Position numbers and translations under genes: made by a program. Shown piece after piece: positions 1 to 7,417 of a stretch of DNA of 40,061 nt; position 1 is the stretch's first letter; each line of letters opens with the position of its first letter. Source of the DNA: Acetobacteraceae bacterium (GTDB lineage Bacteria; Pseudomonadota; Alphaproteobacteria; Zavarziniales; Zavarziniaceae). The stretch is taken from positions 1 through 40,061 of the forward strand of contig CANCOY010000016.1 of the NCBI GenBank assembly GCA_947379865.1. The letters are read 5' to 3'. The notes under the pieces were generated by a model. The model saw nothing but the letters and a program-made list of their open reading frames with translations, made no database searches and was not told the origin of the DNA.

Positions 1-347
1 CGCACTGACCGTGTTCCCGCCAGCGCCAGTTCAAGATTCTCGAACACGCTGTGGCGCTCAAACACCGTGGGCTTCTGGAACTTCCGGCCAATGCCAAGAT
101 TTGCAATGGTCGCCTCATCAAGGCGGGTGAGATCCACATTGTCCCGGAACGTCACGGTACCCAGATCCGGGCGTGTCTTGCCGGTGATGACATCCATCAT
201 GGTGGTCTTGCCGGCGCCATTGGGGCCGATGATGGCGCGCATCTCGCCCGCCACCATGAAGAAGCTGAGCGCATTCAGCGCACGGAAGCCGTCAAAGGAA
301 ACGGTAACGCCGTCGAGATAGAGGAGTGTGTCGGGACCGTTTGTCAT
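1..347 (-). CDS. urtD: Urea ABC transporter ATP-binding protein UrtD (5' part, cut by window edge)
   Basis: Only the N-terminal ~115 residues are in the window; the gene runs off the left edge. Reading leftward from the ATG at 347, the protein has an ABC ATPase start with a Walker A motif (GPNGAGKTT) followed by a K(T)RPDLG stretch typical of branched-chain-amino-acid/urea type ATPases (LivG family). The ATG overlaps the urtC stop codon in an ATGA, so the two are translationally coupled. UrtD would be one of the two cytoplasmic ATPases (with UrtE, presumably beyond the edge) that energise urea import. The name rests mainly on position behind urtABC; the ATPase itself resembles LivG. Confidence 0.9.
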   Translation of the reverse strand, partial: MTNGPDTLLYLDGVTVSFDGFRALNALSFFMVAGEMRAIIGPNGAGKTTMMDVITGKTRPDLGTVTFRDNVDLTRLDEATIANLGIGRKFQKPTVFERHSVFENLELALAGTRSV

Positions 348-1489
348 TCGCCCGCCTCCGTCACGGTGCGACGCTGCCGAGCGCGCCCATTGGCCAGGGC
401 ATCACGCACGCTGGGCCACGCGCCGATCACGCCCTTTGGCATGAACAACGTCACCGCCATGAACATGCCGCCAAGGACGAACAGCCAGATCTCTGGCAAT
501 TCGCCGGTGAAGAACGTCTTGGCGTAATTGACAAGAACGGCGCCAATCACAGGACCCCACAGGGTGCCACGCCCGCCAACCGCCACCGCAATCACGATCT
601 CGATGGAGGCTGCGGGCGAGAATTCCGACGGGTTGATGATGCCGACCTGTGGCACATAAAGGGCACCCGCAATGCCTGCGATCACCGCCGAGACGGTGAA
701 GGCAAAGACCTTGAATGCCTCGACCCGGTAACCAAGGAAACGCGTGCGGCTTTCGGCATCGCGCACCGCCGTCACCACGCGGCCCAGTTTGGAGCCGACG
801 ATCAGACGACAGATCACCAAGCCACCCACCAGGGCAATGACGGTGGCCACGAACAGGCTGATGCGCGTGCCATCAGCCTGCAGATTGAAGCCAAGCAGTT
901 CCTTGAAGTCCGTCAGGCCGTTGTTGCCGCCAAAGCCCAGCGCATTCTGAAAGAAGGCCAGCATCAAGGCGAAGGTCAGGGCCTGGGTGATGATGGAGAG
1001 ATAGACACCCGTCACCCGCGAGCGGAAGGCGAACCAGCCAAAGACAAAGGCCAACAGGCCGGGCACCAGCACCACCGCCGCCATGGCGATGGCAAAGTTA
1101 TCAAACCCGTGCCAGTACCAGGGCAGGTTTTTCCAGGCAAGGAACACCATGAAATCCGGCAGAACCGGATCGCCATAGACGCCACGCGTGCCGATCTGGC
1201 GCATCAGGTGCATGCCCATGGCATAGCCACCCAAGGCAAAGAAGGCGCCATGCCCAAGGCTCAAAATCCCGCCATAACCCCAGATAAGGTCAACCGCCAC
1301 CGCCAGCAGGGCATAGCAGAGGTACTTGCCCATGAGGCTGACCAGATAGGTCGGGATATGCAGAAAGCTCCCCTCCCCGATCACAAGATTGAACACGGGG
1401 ACCAGCAGACCAAGGGCGACGAGAACGACAAGTGTTGCCGCCAGTCCCCTGTCCTCACCCGCCAGGGCCGCAGGAAAACGCTTTAGCAT
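344..1489 (-). CDS. urtC: Urea ABC transporter permease UrtC
   Basis: A 381-residue LivM-family inner-membrane permease that forms the urea channel together with UrtB. The start is set at the ATG at 1489 (MLKRFPAAL...); an upstream in-frame start would run deep into urtB and encode a low-complexity stretch of Ser/Arg/Pro typical of an out-of-frame shadow. Many hydrophobic segments alternate with the family signatures DLIWGYGGILSLGHGAFF near the N-terminus and AVGGRGTLWGPVIGA near the C-terminus. The gene begins 4 bp after urtB stops and overlaps urtD by ATGA, so it is inside one operon. Length and motifs fit the family; nothing is missing. Confidence 0.95.
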   Translation of the reverse strand: MLKRFPAALAGEDRGLAATLVVLVALGLLVPVFNLVIGEGSFLHIPTYLVSLMGKYLCYALLAVAVDLIWGYGGILSLGHGAFFALGGYAMGMHLMRQIGTRGVYGDPVLPDFMVFLAWKNLPWYWHGFDNFAIAMAAVVLVPGLLAFVFGWFAFRSRVTGVYLSIITQALTFALMLAFFQNALGFGGNNGLTDFKELLGFNLQADGTRISLFVATVIALVGGLVICRLIVGSKLGRVVTAVRDAESRTRFLGYRVEAFKVFAFTVSAVIAGIAGALYVPQVGIINPSEFSPAASIEIVIAVAVGGRGTLWGPVIGAVLVNYAKTFFTGELPEIWLFVLGGMFMAVTLFMPKGVIGAWPSVRDALANGRARQRRTVTEAGE

Positions 1490-1493
1490 GGCC

Positions 1494-3125
1494 TCAACTC
1501 TCGACGGCGCGGCCGCGCAGGGCAAACAGACCCCTGGGGCGGCGCTGGATGAACAGGATGATAACCACGAGGACCAGAATCTTGGCCGCCACTGCACCGG
1601 CAAGCGGCTCGATGAACTTGGTTGCCACGCCAAGGGTCAAGGCACCCACCAAGGTGCCCCAGAGATTTCCGACGCCGCCAAACACCACCACCATGAAACT
1701 GTCGATGATGTAGGACTGCCCAAGATTTGGGCTGACATTGTCGATCTGGCTCAGCGCCACACCGGCAATGCCAGCAATACCGGAGCCAAGGCCAAAGGTA
1801 AGCGCATCCACCCGACCCGTGCGAATGCCCATGGCGCTAGCCATGGAACGGTTCTGTGTAACGGCCCGCATTTCAAGGCCAAGGGCCGTGCGCCGCAACA
1901 GCAGCACGAGACCCGCGAACACCAGTCCGGCAAAGACGATGATCCAGATGCGATTGAGCGTCAGCGAAAGGCCCGCCACCTCAATGGCACCCGACATCCA
2001 GGAAGGGCTGCCCACCTGCTGGTTGGTGGGGCCAAAGATGGAGCGCACGGTCTGTTGCAGCACCAGGCTGAGACCCCAGGTCATCAGCAGGGTCTCGAGC
2101 GGCCGACCATAGAGGAAACGGATCGCCACCCGTTCAATCACGATGCCAAAGAGGCCAGAGACGAGAAAGGCCGCCGGAATGGCAACGAACAGCGACAGGT
2201 CAAAGGCACCCGGCGCCCAGGCCCGGAAACACTCCTGGACCACAAAGGTCGTATAGGCCCCAATCATCACCATTTCGCCATGGGCCATGTTGATGATGCC
2301 CATGACGCCAAAGGTGATCGCCAGGCCAATGGCCGACAGCAGCAGGACCGAGCCAAGGCTGATCCCCTGGAACACCTTCTCCACCGCCTGCTGAATAAAC
2401 AGGCGCGACGCGCCAGCCTCAAGGGCGGCAGCAGCGGCAGCGCGAACCCGCTCGTCCGTCTCGGCGAAACTGCCATCAGCAGCCTTGCCCGCCAGACCCT
2501 CCAGCAGAGAGCGCACATCCGCATCTCCGTGGCCAGCGAGAAGCGGCACGCCTTGCAGGCGTATCTCGGCATCCGGTGACAACAGGCGTGCAGCACCCAG
2601 TGCGATGTCCATGTGCGGCTTGACCTGCGGGTCAGTCTCGCTGGCGGCGGCCCGCTCAAGGATGGGCAGGAGTTCAAGATTGCGTGACTTGAGGACGGCG
2701 TCTGCGGCGCGCAGGCGCTGCTCGCGATCTGGGCTCAGCAGGGTCACGCCGCCAAGGGCACCGCGCACAATGCCACGCAGGCGATTATTGACCGTCACGG
2801 CCGAGGCGCTGTCGGCTGAAACACCGGCGACAACCTCTCCGGTTATGGCATCGGCAAAGCTTGTACCATCGGGCGAAGCGATCAGCAGCCGATTGTCTGC
2901 GGCCAGCACCATGAGGCGGCCATCGGCAAGGGCTTCAAGGATTGCGGCCGCGCGCACCTCACCCGAAGCCGCAAGATTGCCAACCGCTTCAATCTTTTCG
3001 GCGAAACCGCCGCCGGCGAAAGGGGCGACAAGAGGGGCGAGATCTGTTGCCCCTGCGGGCGCCGGCGTCAGAGCCCAGGCGGCGCCAAGCACCAACATGC
3101 AAATGAGCGACTTGAACGTGCGCAT
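1494..3125 (-). CDS. urtB: Urea ABC transporter permease UrtB with periplasmic N-terminal domain
   Basis: A 543-residue protein. Residues 1-26 form a signal peptide ending ...PAPAGA. Residues ~27-245 are a soluble, helix-rich domain made of alanine-rich repeats (ELLPILERAAASETDP.., VRSLLEGLAGKA..). The LivH-family permease starts at about residue 250, with GSVLLLSAIGLAITFGVMG and the signature GIINMAHGEMVMIGAY, and ends in charged RRPRGLFALRGR. The extra N-terminal domain is the normal proteobacterial UrtB architecture rather than a fusion artefact, and it separates urea UrtB from plain LivH. A purine-rich GGAAAG precedes the ATG. It pairs with UrtC in the membrane and is separated from urtA by a 95-bp gap that holds two hairpins. 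Confidence 0.95.
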   Translation of the reverse strand: MRTFKSLICMLVLGAAWALTPAPAGATDLAPLVAPFAGGGFAEKIEAVGNLAASGEVRAAAILEALADGRLMVLAADNRLLIASPDGTSFADAITGEVVAGVSADSASAVTVNNRLRGIVRGALGGVTLLSPDREQRLRAADAVLKSRNLELLPILERAAASETDPQVKPHMDIALGAARLLSPDAEIRLQGVPLLAGHGDADVRSLLEGLAGKAADGSFAETDERVRAAAAAALEAGASRLFIQQAVEKVFQGISLGSVLLLSAIGLAITFGVMGIINMAHGEMVMIGAYTTFVVQECFRAWAPGAFDLSLFVAIPAAFLVSGLFGIVIERVAIRFLYGRPLETLLMTWGLSLVLQQTVRSIFGPTNQQVGSPSWMSGAIEVAGLSLTLNRIWIIVFAGLVFAGLVLLLRRTALGLEMRAVTQNRSMASAMGIRTGRVDALTFGLGSGIAGIAGVALSQIDNVSPNLGQSYIIDSFMVVVFGGVGNLWGTLVGALTLGVATKFIEPLAGAVAAKILVLVVIILFIQRRPRGLFALRGRAVES

Positions 3126-3147
3126 TGTTCTTTCCGGGGGACATCAT

Positions 3148-3170
3148 CGTTCCTGCGATGTGCAGGAACG
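3148..3170 (-). promoter_or_regulatory. Hairpin 2 in the urtA-urtB gap, next to the urtB ribosome binding site
   Basis: A perfect 9-bp inverted repeat, CGTTCCTGC / GCAGGAACG, with a 5-nt loop. On the transcript it ends about 10 nt before the urtB Shine-Dalgarno region, so it could influence urtB translation or protect mRNA ends. Function is inferred from position only. Confidence 0.5.
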
Positions 3171-3174
3171 GAAA

Positions 3175-3200
3175 GCGACCGGAACGTGAGTTCCGGTCGC
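3175..3200 (-). terminator. Hairpin 1 downstream of urtA: attenuating or mRNA-stabilising stem-loop
   Basis: A perfect 11-bp stem (GCGACCGGAAC / GTTCCGGTCGC) with a 4-nt loop, 20 nt after the urtA stop. On the minus strand it is followed by only TTTCC, a weak U-tract, so partial termination or 3'-end protection of urtA mRNA is more likely than full termination. This layout is common behind periplasmic-binding-protein genes that must be made in excess over the permeases. Confidence 0.6.
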
Positions 3201-3220
3201 CAACCGTGTTACTTTTAGAA

Positions 3221-4525
3221 TTACTCAGCCGCGTACTTCGGCTTCTCGCAGTTGCCGCAGACCCAGGGGAAGGTCCAGTCGGCGGTCAGCTTTGCGCTTT
3301 CCGGGATGTAGGGGCTCCAGGCGGCGCCGCGAACCGGCTCCTTGGTCTGCCAGACGATCTGGAACTGGCCATCGGCCTGGATCTCGCCAATCATCACCGG
3401 CTTGGACAGGTGGTGGTTGGTGTTCATCACGGCGGTGAAGCCTGACGGAGCCGCAACCTTCTGGCCATACATGGCCTGACGGACGGCATCGACATTGGTG
3501 GTGCCGGCCTGCTCAACGGCCTGGACCCACATCTTGAAGCCGATATAGGTGGCTTCCATCGGGTCGTTGGTCACGCGCTTGTCGTTCTTGATGAACCCGT
3601 GCCAGGTCTTGATGAATGCCGTGTTGACGGGGTTCTTGACGGACTGGAAGTAGTTCCAGGCGGCCAGCTGGCCCAGCAGCGGCTTGGTGTCGATGCCCGA
3701 AAGCTCTTCTTCACCGACGGAGAAGGCGACGACGGGGATGTCCTCGGCCTTGATGCCCTGGTTGCCGAGTTCCTTGTAGAAGGGAACGTTGGCGTCACCA
3801 TTGATGGTGGAGACAACGGCGGTCTTCTTGCCAGCGGCAGCAAACTTCTTCAGGTCAGCAACAATGCTCTGCCAATCGGAATGACCGAAGGGCGTGTAGA
3901 CTTCCATGATGTCGGCTTCGGCAACACCCTTGGACTTCAGGAAGGCGCGCAGGATCTTGTTGGTCGTACGCGGATAGACATAGTCGGTGCCGAGCAGGGC
4001 CCAGCGCTTGGCGCTGCCGCCATCGGCGCTCATCAGATATTCAACGGCCGGGATCGCCTGCTGGTTCGGGGCGGCACCGGTGTAGAACACATTGCGCGAG
4101 CTTTCCTCGCCCTCGTACTGCACCGGGTAGAACAGGAGGCCATTCAGCTCCTCGAACACCGGCAGAACGGACTTGCGCGACACCGAGGTCCAGCAGCCGA
4201 ACACGGCGGACACCTGGTCCTTCTGGATCAGCTCGCGGGCCTTTTCGGCGAACAGGGGCCAGTTCGAGGCCGGATCAACGACGACCGCCTCAAGCTTCTT
4301 GCCCAGAAGGCCGCCCTTCTTGTTCTGCTCGTCGATCATCATCAGGACCGTGTCCTTCAGCGTGGTCTCGCTGATGGCCATGGTGCCGGACAGGGAGTGG
4401 AGCACCCCGACCTTGATCGTTTCAGCAGCATTGGCTGCCCCGGACGCACCCAGCGACCCAAGTGCCGCTGCGGCGAGCGCAACGCCGCGCGCCTTGTTCC
4501 AGAACCCCGGATTAGTCACTCTCAT
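3221..4525 (-). CDS. urtA: Urea ABC transporter substrate-binding protein UrtA
   Basis: A 434-residue periplasmic urea-binding protein. A signal peptide covers about residues 1-33 (…GASGAANA|AETIKVG). The mature part is a Peripla_BP_6/LivK-type fold with the urea-subgroup sequences IKVGVLHSLSGTMAISE, DPASNWPLFAEKARELI, VFGCWTSVSRKSVLPVFEE and a C-terminal region rich in conserved aromatic residues (TKEPVRGAAWSPYIPESAKL, then CGNCEK). The Cys-x-x-Cys near the end is usual for UrtA. It is first in the operon, behind a sigma54-like promoter, so nitrogen limitation is the likely inducing signal. GAGGG upstream of the ATG serves as the ribosome binding site. Length is normal. Confidence 0.96.
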   Translation of the reverse strand: MRVTNPGFWNKARGVALAAAALGSLGASGAANAAETIKVGVLHSLSGTMAISETTLKDTVLMMIDEQNKKGGLLGKKLEAVVVDPASNWPLFAEKARELIQKDQVSAVFGCWTSVSRKSVLPVFEELNGLLFYPVQYEGEESSRNVFYTGAAPNQQAIPAVEYLMSADGGSAKRWALLGTDYVYPRTTNKILRAFLKSKGVAEADIMEVYTPFGHSDWQSIVADLKKFAAAGKKTAVVSTINGDANVPFYKELGNQGIKAEDIPVVAFSVGEEELSGIDTKPLLGQLAAWNYFQSVKNPVNTAFIKTWHGFIKNDKRVTNDPMEATYIGFKMWVQAVEQAGTTNVDAVRQAMYGQKVAAPSGFTAVMNTNHHLSKPVMIGEIQADGQFQIVWQTKEPVRGAAWSPYIPESAKLTADWTFPWVCGNCEKPKYAAE

Positions 4526-4569
4526 CTGATCTGCCCTCGTCGAGACTTGGTTGAACTCCTCTCAATATC

Positions 4570-4585
4570 GCAAGGAGCATGCCAA
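4570..4585 (-). promoter_or_regulatory. Sigma54 (-24/-12) promoter for urtABCD
   Basis: On the minus strand the sequence reads TTGGCATGCTCCTTGC. It matches the RpoN consensus TGGCACG-N4-TTGC with one change (C to T at the sixth consensus base) and exact GG-N10-GC spacing. Transcription would begin near 4558, giving a ~33-nt leader before the urtA ATG at 4525. Sigma54 control of urea uptake through NtrC is well known in proteobacteria; here it is inferred from the motif and location. Confidence 0.7.
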
Positions 4586-4661
4586 ATAACCGGGCAGGCA
4601 GCAGGGGCTAGGCAATCCAGTAGCTTGCGAAGGTTTGTTCGTTCAGAACACAGACGAAGCC

Positions 4662-4700
4662 GTCCGGATCACTGCACAGAGCATGTGCAGTGATCCGGAC
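4662..4700. promoter_or_regulatory. 17-bp perfect inverted repeat with NtrC-like core; also possible terminator
   Basis: GTCCGGATCACTGCACA and its exact reverse complement flank a 5-nt spacer. The inner part, TGCACA-N5-TGTGCA (4673-4689), resembles the NtrC box TGCACC-N5-GGTGCA. It is centred about 120 bp upstream of the predicted urtA start point, the usual enhancer distance. It also lies 35 bp behind the stop of the AhpD-like gene, where the stem would form in RNA, but there is no U-tract on either strand. Both roles are possible; the enhancer role is favoured by the sigma54 promoter next to it. Confidence 0.55.
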
Positions 4701-4734
4701 TCTGCTCAAAATAGCGGCAGCGCTGCTTCGCTGA

Positions 4735-5271
4735 TCAGATAGGACAGGCCGCCACTTCAAGCTGCAGCATGGCCAGCACACGGCCAAAGCCGATGTACTG
4801 CCCCGTCATCATGGAAAGTTCCAGAAACTCGCCATCGGTAAAGTGCCGGCGCATCTCGGCGACGTCCTCATCACCAATGCCATGGTGATCAAGCGCCATG
4901 CGTTCGGCGAAGTGGATGGCGGCCCGCTCACGCGGGGTGAAGCTGCCGGCATCGGCATCATCCACCCCCTCGGCCGCCTCGGCCTCGGAAACAGTGGCCG
5001 GCGCCATGCGCACGGTCTTGCACAATTTACAGCCATTCAGGGTGGCGATCCGCAGCCGGACCAATTCCTTGAGGCGCGCATCAAGCTGGCCGACGCCGGC
5101 GCTGGTGTGCCAGGGCAGATAAAACTTCTGATAGGTTTCAACCAGTTCGGAGTTGGCAGCAAAGGCGCGGGCGAAATTGCGCGCGATCCAGTTCTCCTCT
5201 GGCGCCCCGTCGTGGATCTGCTTGAGATAGGTTGGCAGGGTCTCGGGTTCGGCGAGCGGTATGCGTGACAT
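4735..5271 (-). CDS. Carboxymuconolactone decarboxylase / AhpD-like family protein with CxxC
   Basis: A 178-residue, mostly helical protein of the CMD/AhpD fold. The core runs from about residue 64 (DARLKELVRLRIATLNGC) and carries C81-x-x-C84 (GCKLC), the thiol pair of the AhpD-type peroxidase branch, followed by a helix with H-F-A-E-R. Members either reduce peroxides through the cysteine pair or act as gamma-carboxymuconolactone decarboxylases; the CxxC favours a thiol-redox role. The C-terminal half (GDEDVAEMRRHFTDGEFLELSMMTGQYIGFGRVLAML) is standard. It diverges from the monooxygenase gene, with a 205-bp shared promoter region, and may form a functional pair with it. The specific substrate cannot be read. 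Confidence 0.85.
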   Translation of the reverse strand: MSRIPLAEPETLPTYLKQIHDGAPEENWIARNFARAFAANSELVETYQKFYLPWHTSAGVGQLDARLKELVRLRIATLNGCKLCKTVRMAPATVSEAEAAEGVDDADAGSFTPRERAAIHFAERMALDHHGIGDEDVAEMRRHFTDGEFLELSMMTGQYIGFGRVLAMLQLEVAACPI

Positions 5272-5282
5272 GGCGTTCTCCC

Positions 5283-5357
5283 CTTATCGTGGCGGCCCGA
5301 TGGCACGCCTTGGGCGCCAAGCCTAGTCAGCGGAAGGGACCGTGCCAAGCCGATAAG
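5283..5357. promoter_or_regulatory. Nested inverted repeats in the divergent promoter region
   Basis: Outer arms CTTATCG (5283-5289) and CGATAAG (5351-5357) enclose a second pair, TGGCACG (5301-5307) and CGTGCCA (5341-5347), with a small CTTGG/CCAAG pair inside. They sit between two divergent genes, so a regulator binding site or looped operator is possible. No known operator is recognised. Confidence 0.3.
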
Positions 5358-5476
5358 AAAAAGGGCAGATTGGTGACGCTGGCGTCATCCGGCATCTACA
5401 CTTTTGCCCCGCTTCGTGATGAGATGCCCGCAACACGCAGCCCGCCTGAAGGCTGCTTATCGAGGGGGATCAGGGG

Positions 5477-6955
5477 ATGAGCAGTCCGGCAACAAAGCAG
5501 CAGCCAAGCATTGCCATTGTGGGCGCAGGTGTTTCGGGCATCTGCCTTGCGGTGAACCTGAAACGGGCCGGCATCCACGACTTTGTCATCCTCGAGAAGT
5601 CGAACGAGGTTGGCGGCACGTGGAACGAGAACACTTATCCGGGTGCAGCGTGCGACGTGCCCTCGCACCTGTATTCCCTGTCGTTCGAGCCCAATCCCAA
5701 CTGGACCCGCAAATACCCCCGCCAGGGCGAGATATTGGAATACTTCCGGGGCGTTGCCCGCAAGTACGACATCTACAGCCACATCCGCTTTGGTGTTGAG
5801 CTTGACGAGGCTGCCTTTGACGAGGCCTCGGGCCAGTGGAAGCTGCGGACCAGCACCGGCGAGGAGACCATGGTCAAGGTGCTGGCCAGCGGCTGCGGCC
5901 AGTTGAACCGCCCCGCCATGCCCGCCATCCCGGGCCTTGAGAGCTTCAAGGGCGCCAGCTTCCATTCGGCGCGCTGGGATCATTCCTTTGATCTGAACGG
6001 CAAGCGGGTGGCGGTTGTCGGCAATGGGCCAAGCGCCATCCAGTTCATCCCCGAGGTGGCCAAGGTCGCGGGCGAGCTGACGGTCTATCACCGCACGCCC
6101 AATTACGTCGTGCCGCGCCTCGACCGCCCCTATACCGCATTTGAGCGGTGGCTGTTTGCCAAGGTGCCAGGCGCCGGACGCGCCTATCGCTGGGCGCTCT
6201 ACTGGACGCTTGAAAAGAACCGCATCGCCTTTACGCGCGGCACCTGGTTCAACAAGCTCTTCCGCCAGATTGCCGACCAGCACATGACAACCCAGATCGC
6301 CGACGAGAAGCTGCGCGCGATCCTGACGCCGGATTATGATCTGGGCTGCAAGCGTATTCTGATCTCGGACGATTGGCTGCCGGCACTGACGCGTCCGAAC
6401 GTGGAGGTGATCGGCGCCGAAATCGATCACATCACCGAAAATACCGTGGTCAACAAGGACGGTACGGTGCGCGAGGTGGATGCCATCATCTTTGGCACCG
6501 GCTTTGAATCAACCAAGTTCCTGACGCCGATGAAGGTGGTCGGTGCCGGCGGCAAGCCGCTGACCCAGGCCTGGCAGGGCGGCGCCGAGGCACATCTGGG
6601 CGTCAGCGTGGCGGGCTTCCCCAACTTCTTCATGATGTATGGCCCGAATACCAACCTTGGCCACAACAGCATCATCTTCATGATCGAGTGCCAGGTGTCC
6701 TACATCCTTGGCTGTATCAACAAGATCCGGAACAACCGCCTCAGCTATCTCGATGTGAAGCCGGAAGCGATGGAGCGGTACAACATCGGCGTGCAGGAGG
6801 CGATCCGCGAGTCCGTGTGGGCCGCCGGTTGCCGCAGCTGGTACAAGACCGAGGATGGCAAGGTGACCAACAACTGGTCGGGCTTCACGGCGGAATATTG
6901 GTGGCGCACCCGCGAGCCTGATTTCGCGGATTATCGCCTGGTCTCCGGCAGCTAG
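5477..6955 (+). CDS. Flavin-containing monooxygenase, Baeyer-Villiger type
   Basis: A 492-residue class B flavoprotein monooxygenase that would use FAD and NADPH to insert one oxygen from O2 into a ketone or oxidise a soft heteroatom. Visible are an FAD-binding GAGVSG (16-21), the GGTW-x5-YPGAACD block (47-60) typical of cyclohexanone-monooxygenase-like enzymes, a second Rossmann motif GNGPSA (182-187) for NADPH, and a fingerprint at 157-168 reading FKGASFHSARWD. The classical Baeyer-Villiger fingerprint ends in W-P (or W-D in a known subgroup), so the W-D ending is a variant. GGGGATCAGGGG precedes the ATG. Neighbours (aldehyde dehydrogenase, RidA) suit oxidative degradation of an unidentified ketone. 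It is an ordinary length for the family. Confidence 0.9.
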   Translation: MSSPATKQQPSIAIVGAGVSGICLAVNLKRAGIHDFVILEKSNEVGGTWNENTYPGAACDVPSHLYSLSFEPNPNWTRKYPRQGEILEYFRGVARKYDIYSHIRFGVELDEAAFDEASGQWKLRTSTGEETMVKVLASGCGQLNRPAMPAIPGLESFKGASFHSARWDHSFDLNGKRVAVVGNGPSAIQFIPEVAKVAGELTVYHRTPNYVVPRLDRPYTAFERWLFAKVPGAGRAYRWALYWTLEKNRIAFTRGTWFNKLFRQIADQHMTTQIADEKLRAILTPDYDLGCKRILISDDWLPALTRPNVEVIGAEIDHITENTVVNKDGTVREVDAIIFGTGFESTKFLTPMKVVGAGGKPLTQAWQGGAEAHLGVSVAGFPNFFMMYGPNTNLGHNSIIFMIECQVSYILGCINKIRNNRLSYLDVKPEAMERYNIGVQEAIRESVWAAGCRSWYKTEDGKVTNNWSGFTAEYWWRTREPDFADYRLVSGS

Positions 6956-6966
6956 GGGTCATCTGC

Positions 6967-6980
6967 CCAGCCTTGGCTGG
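6967..6980 (+). terminator. Short hairpin behind the monooxygenase gene
   Basis: CCAGCC-TT-GGCTGG, 11 bp after the stop codon, followed by CATTATTG rather than a clean U-tract. A second imperfect GGGCGC/GCGCCC stem followed by TTT ends near 7023. Together they may slow or stop transcription between the monooxygenase and the RidA-like gene. Weak evidence. Confidence 0.35.
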
Positions 6981-7044
6981 CATTATTGAGGGGCGCGCCG
7001 GGCTCTGCCATGGTGCGCCCTTTCCACGAGGAAGGACGAGACAC

Positions 7045-7395
7045 ATGAGCATCGAGCGGCTTCACGTCGGCAAGCGCCTGAGCGACGCAGTGATTCACGA
7101 CAACCGGATCTATCTGGCAGGCCAGGTGCCCCTCAACACCGCCGGCCAGGGCGTACAGGCGCAGACGGAAGAAGTGCTGGCCAATATCGATGCCCTGCTG
7201 GCCGAGGCTGGCAGCGACAAGACCAAGATCCTGACGGCCACCATCTATCTGGTGGACATGGCCACGTTCGACCAGATGAACGCTGCCTGGGATGTTTGGG
7301 TTGCCCCCGAGGCGCCGCCGGCACGCGCCTGTGTGGAAGCCCGCCTTGCCCGGCCGGGTTGGGGGGTGGAGATCAGCATCGTCGCGGCGCGCTGA
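7045..7395 (+). CDS. RidA/YjgF-family protein
   Basis: A 116-residue RidA-superfamily protein. Founding members hydrolyse reactive enamine/imine intermediates made by PLP enzymes; other subfamilies act in specific degradation pathways. The start is the ATG at 7045, preceded by GAGGAAGGACGAG; an in-frame upstream extension has no ribosome site. Family landmarks are IYLAGQVPLN, ILTATIYLVDM, and PPARACVEARLARPGWGVEISIVAA, where the Arg in PPAR is the carboxylate-binding residue of the active site. The RPGWGVEI block departs from classic RidA (which has LPKGALVEI), so it belongs to another Rid subfamily. It lies downstream of the monooxygenase in the same direction and converges on carbonic anhydrase with 22 bp between. 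Confidence 0.85.
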   Translation: MSIERLHVGKRLSDAVIHDNRIYLAGQVPLNTAGQGVQAQTEEVLANIDALLAEAGSDKTKILTATIYLVDMATFDQMNAAWDVWVAPEAPPARACVEARLARPGWGVEISIVAAR

Positions 7396-7417
7396 TCCCC
7401 CTGCCCTTTTCCTCGTC

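Noticed and set aside
326..1486. Long open frame on the plus strand opposite urtC
   Set aside because: It is antisense to a clear permease gene and encodes His/Gln/Asp-rich sequence typical of the complement of GC-rich coding DNA; no ribosome site or domain.
5301..5315. Sigma54 promoter ahead of the monooxygenase (TGGCACGCCTTGGGC)
   Set aside because: The -24 half is perfect but the -12 half lacks TTGC at the correct spacing.
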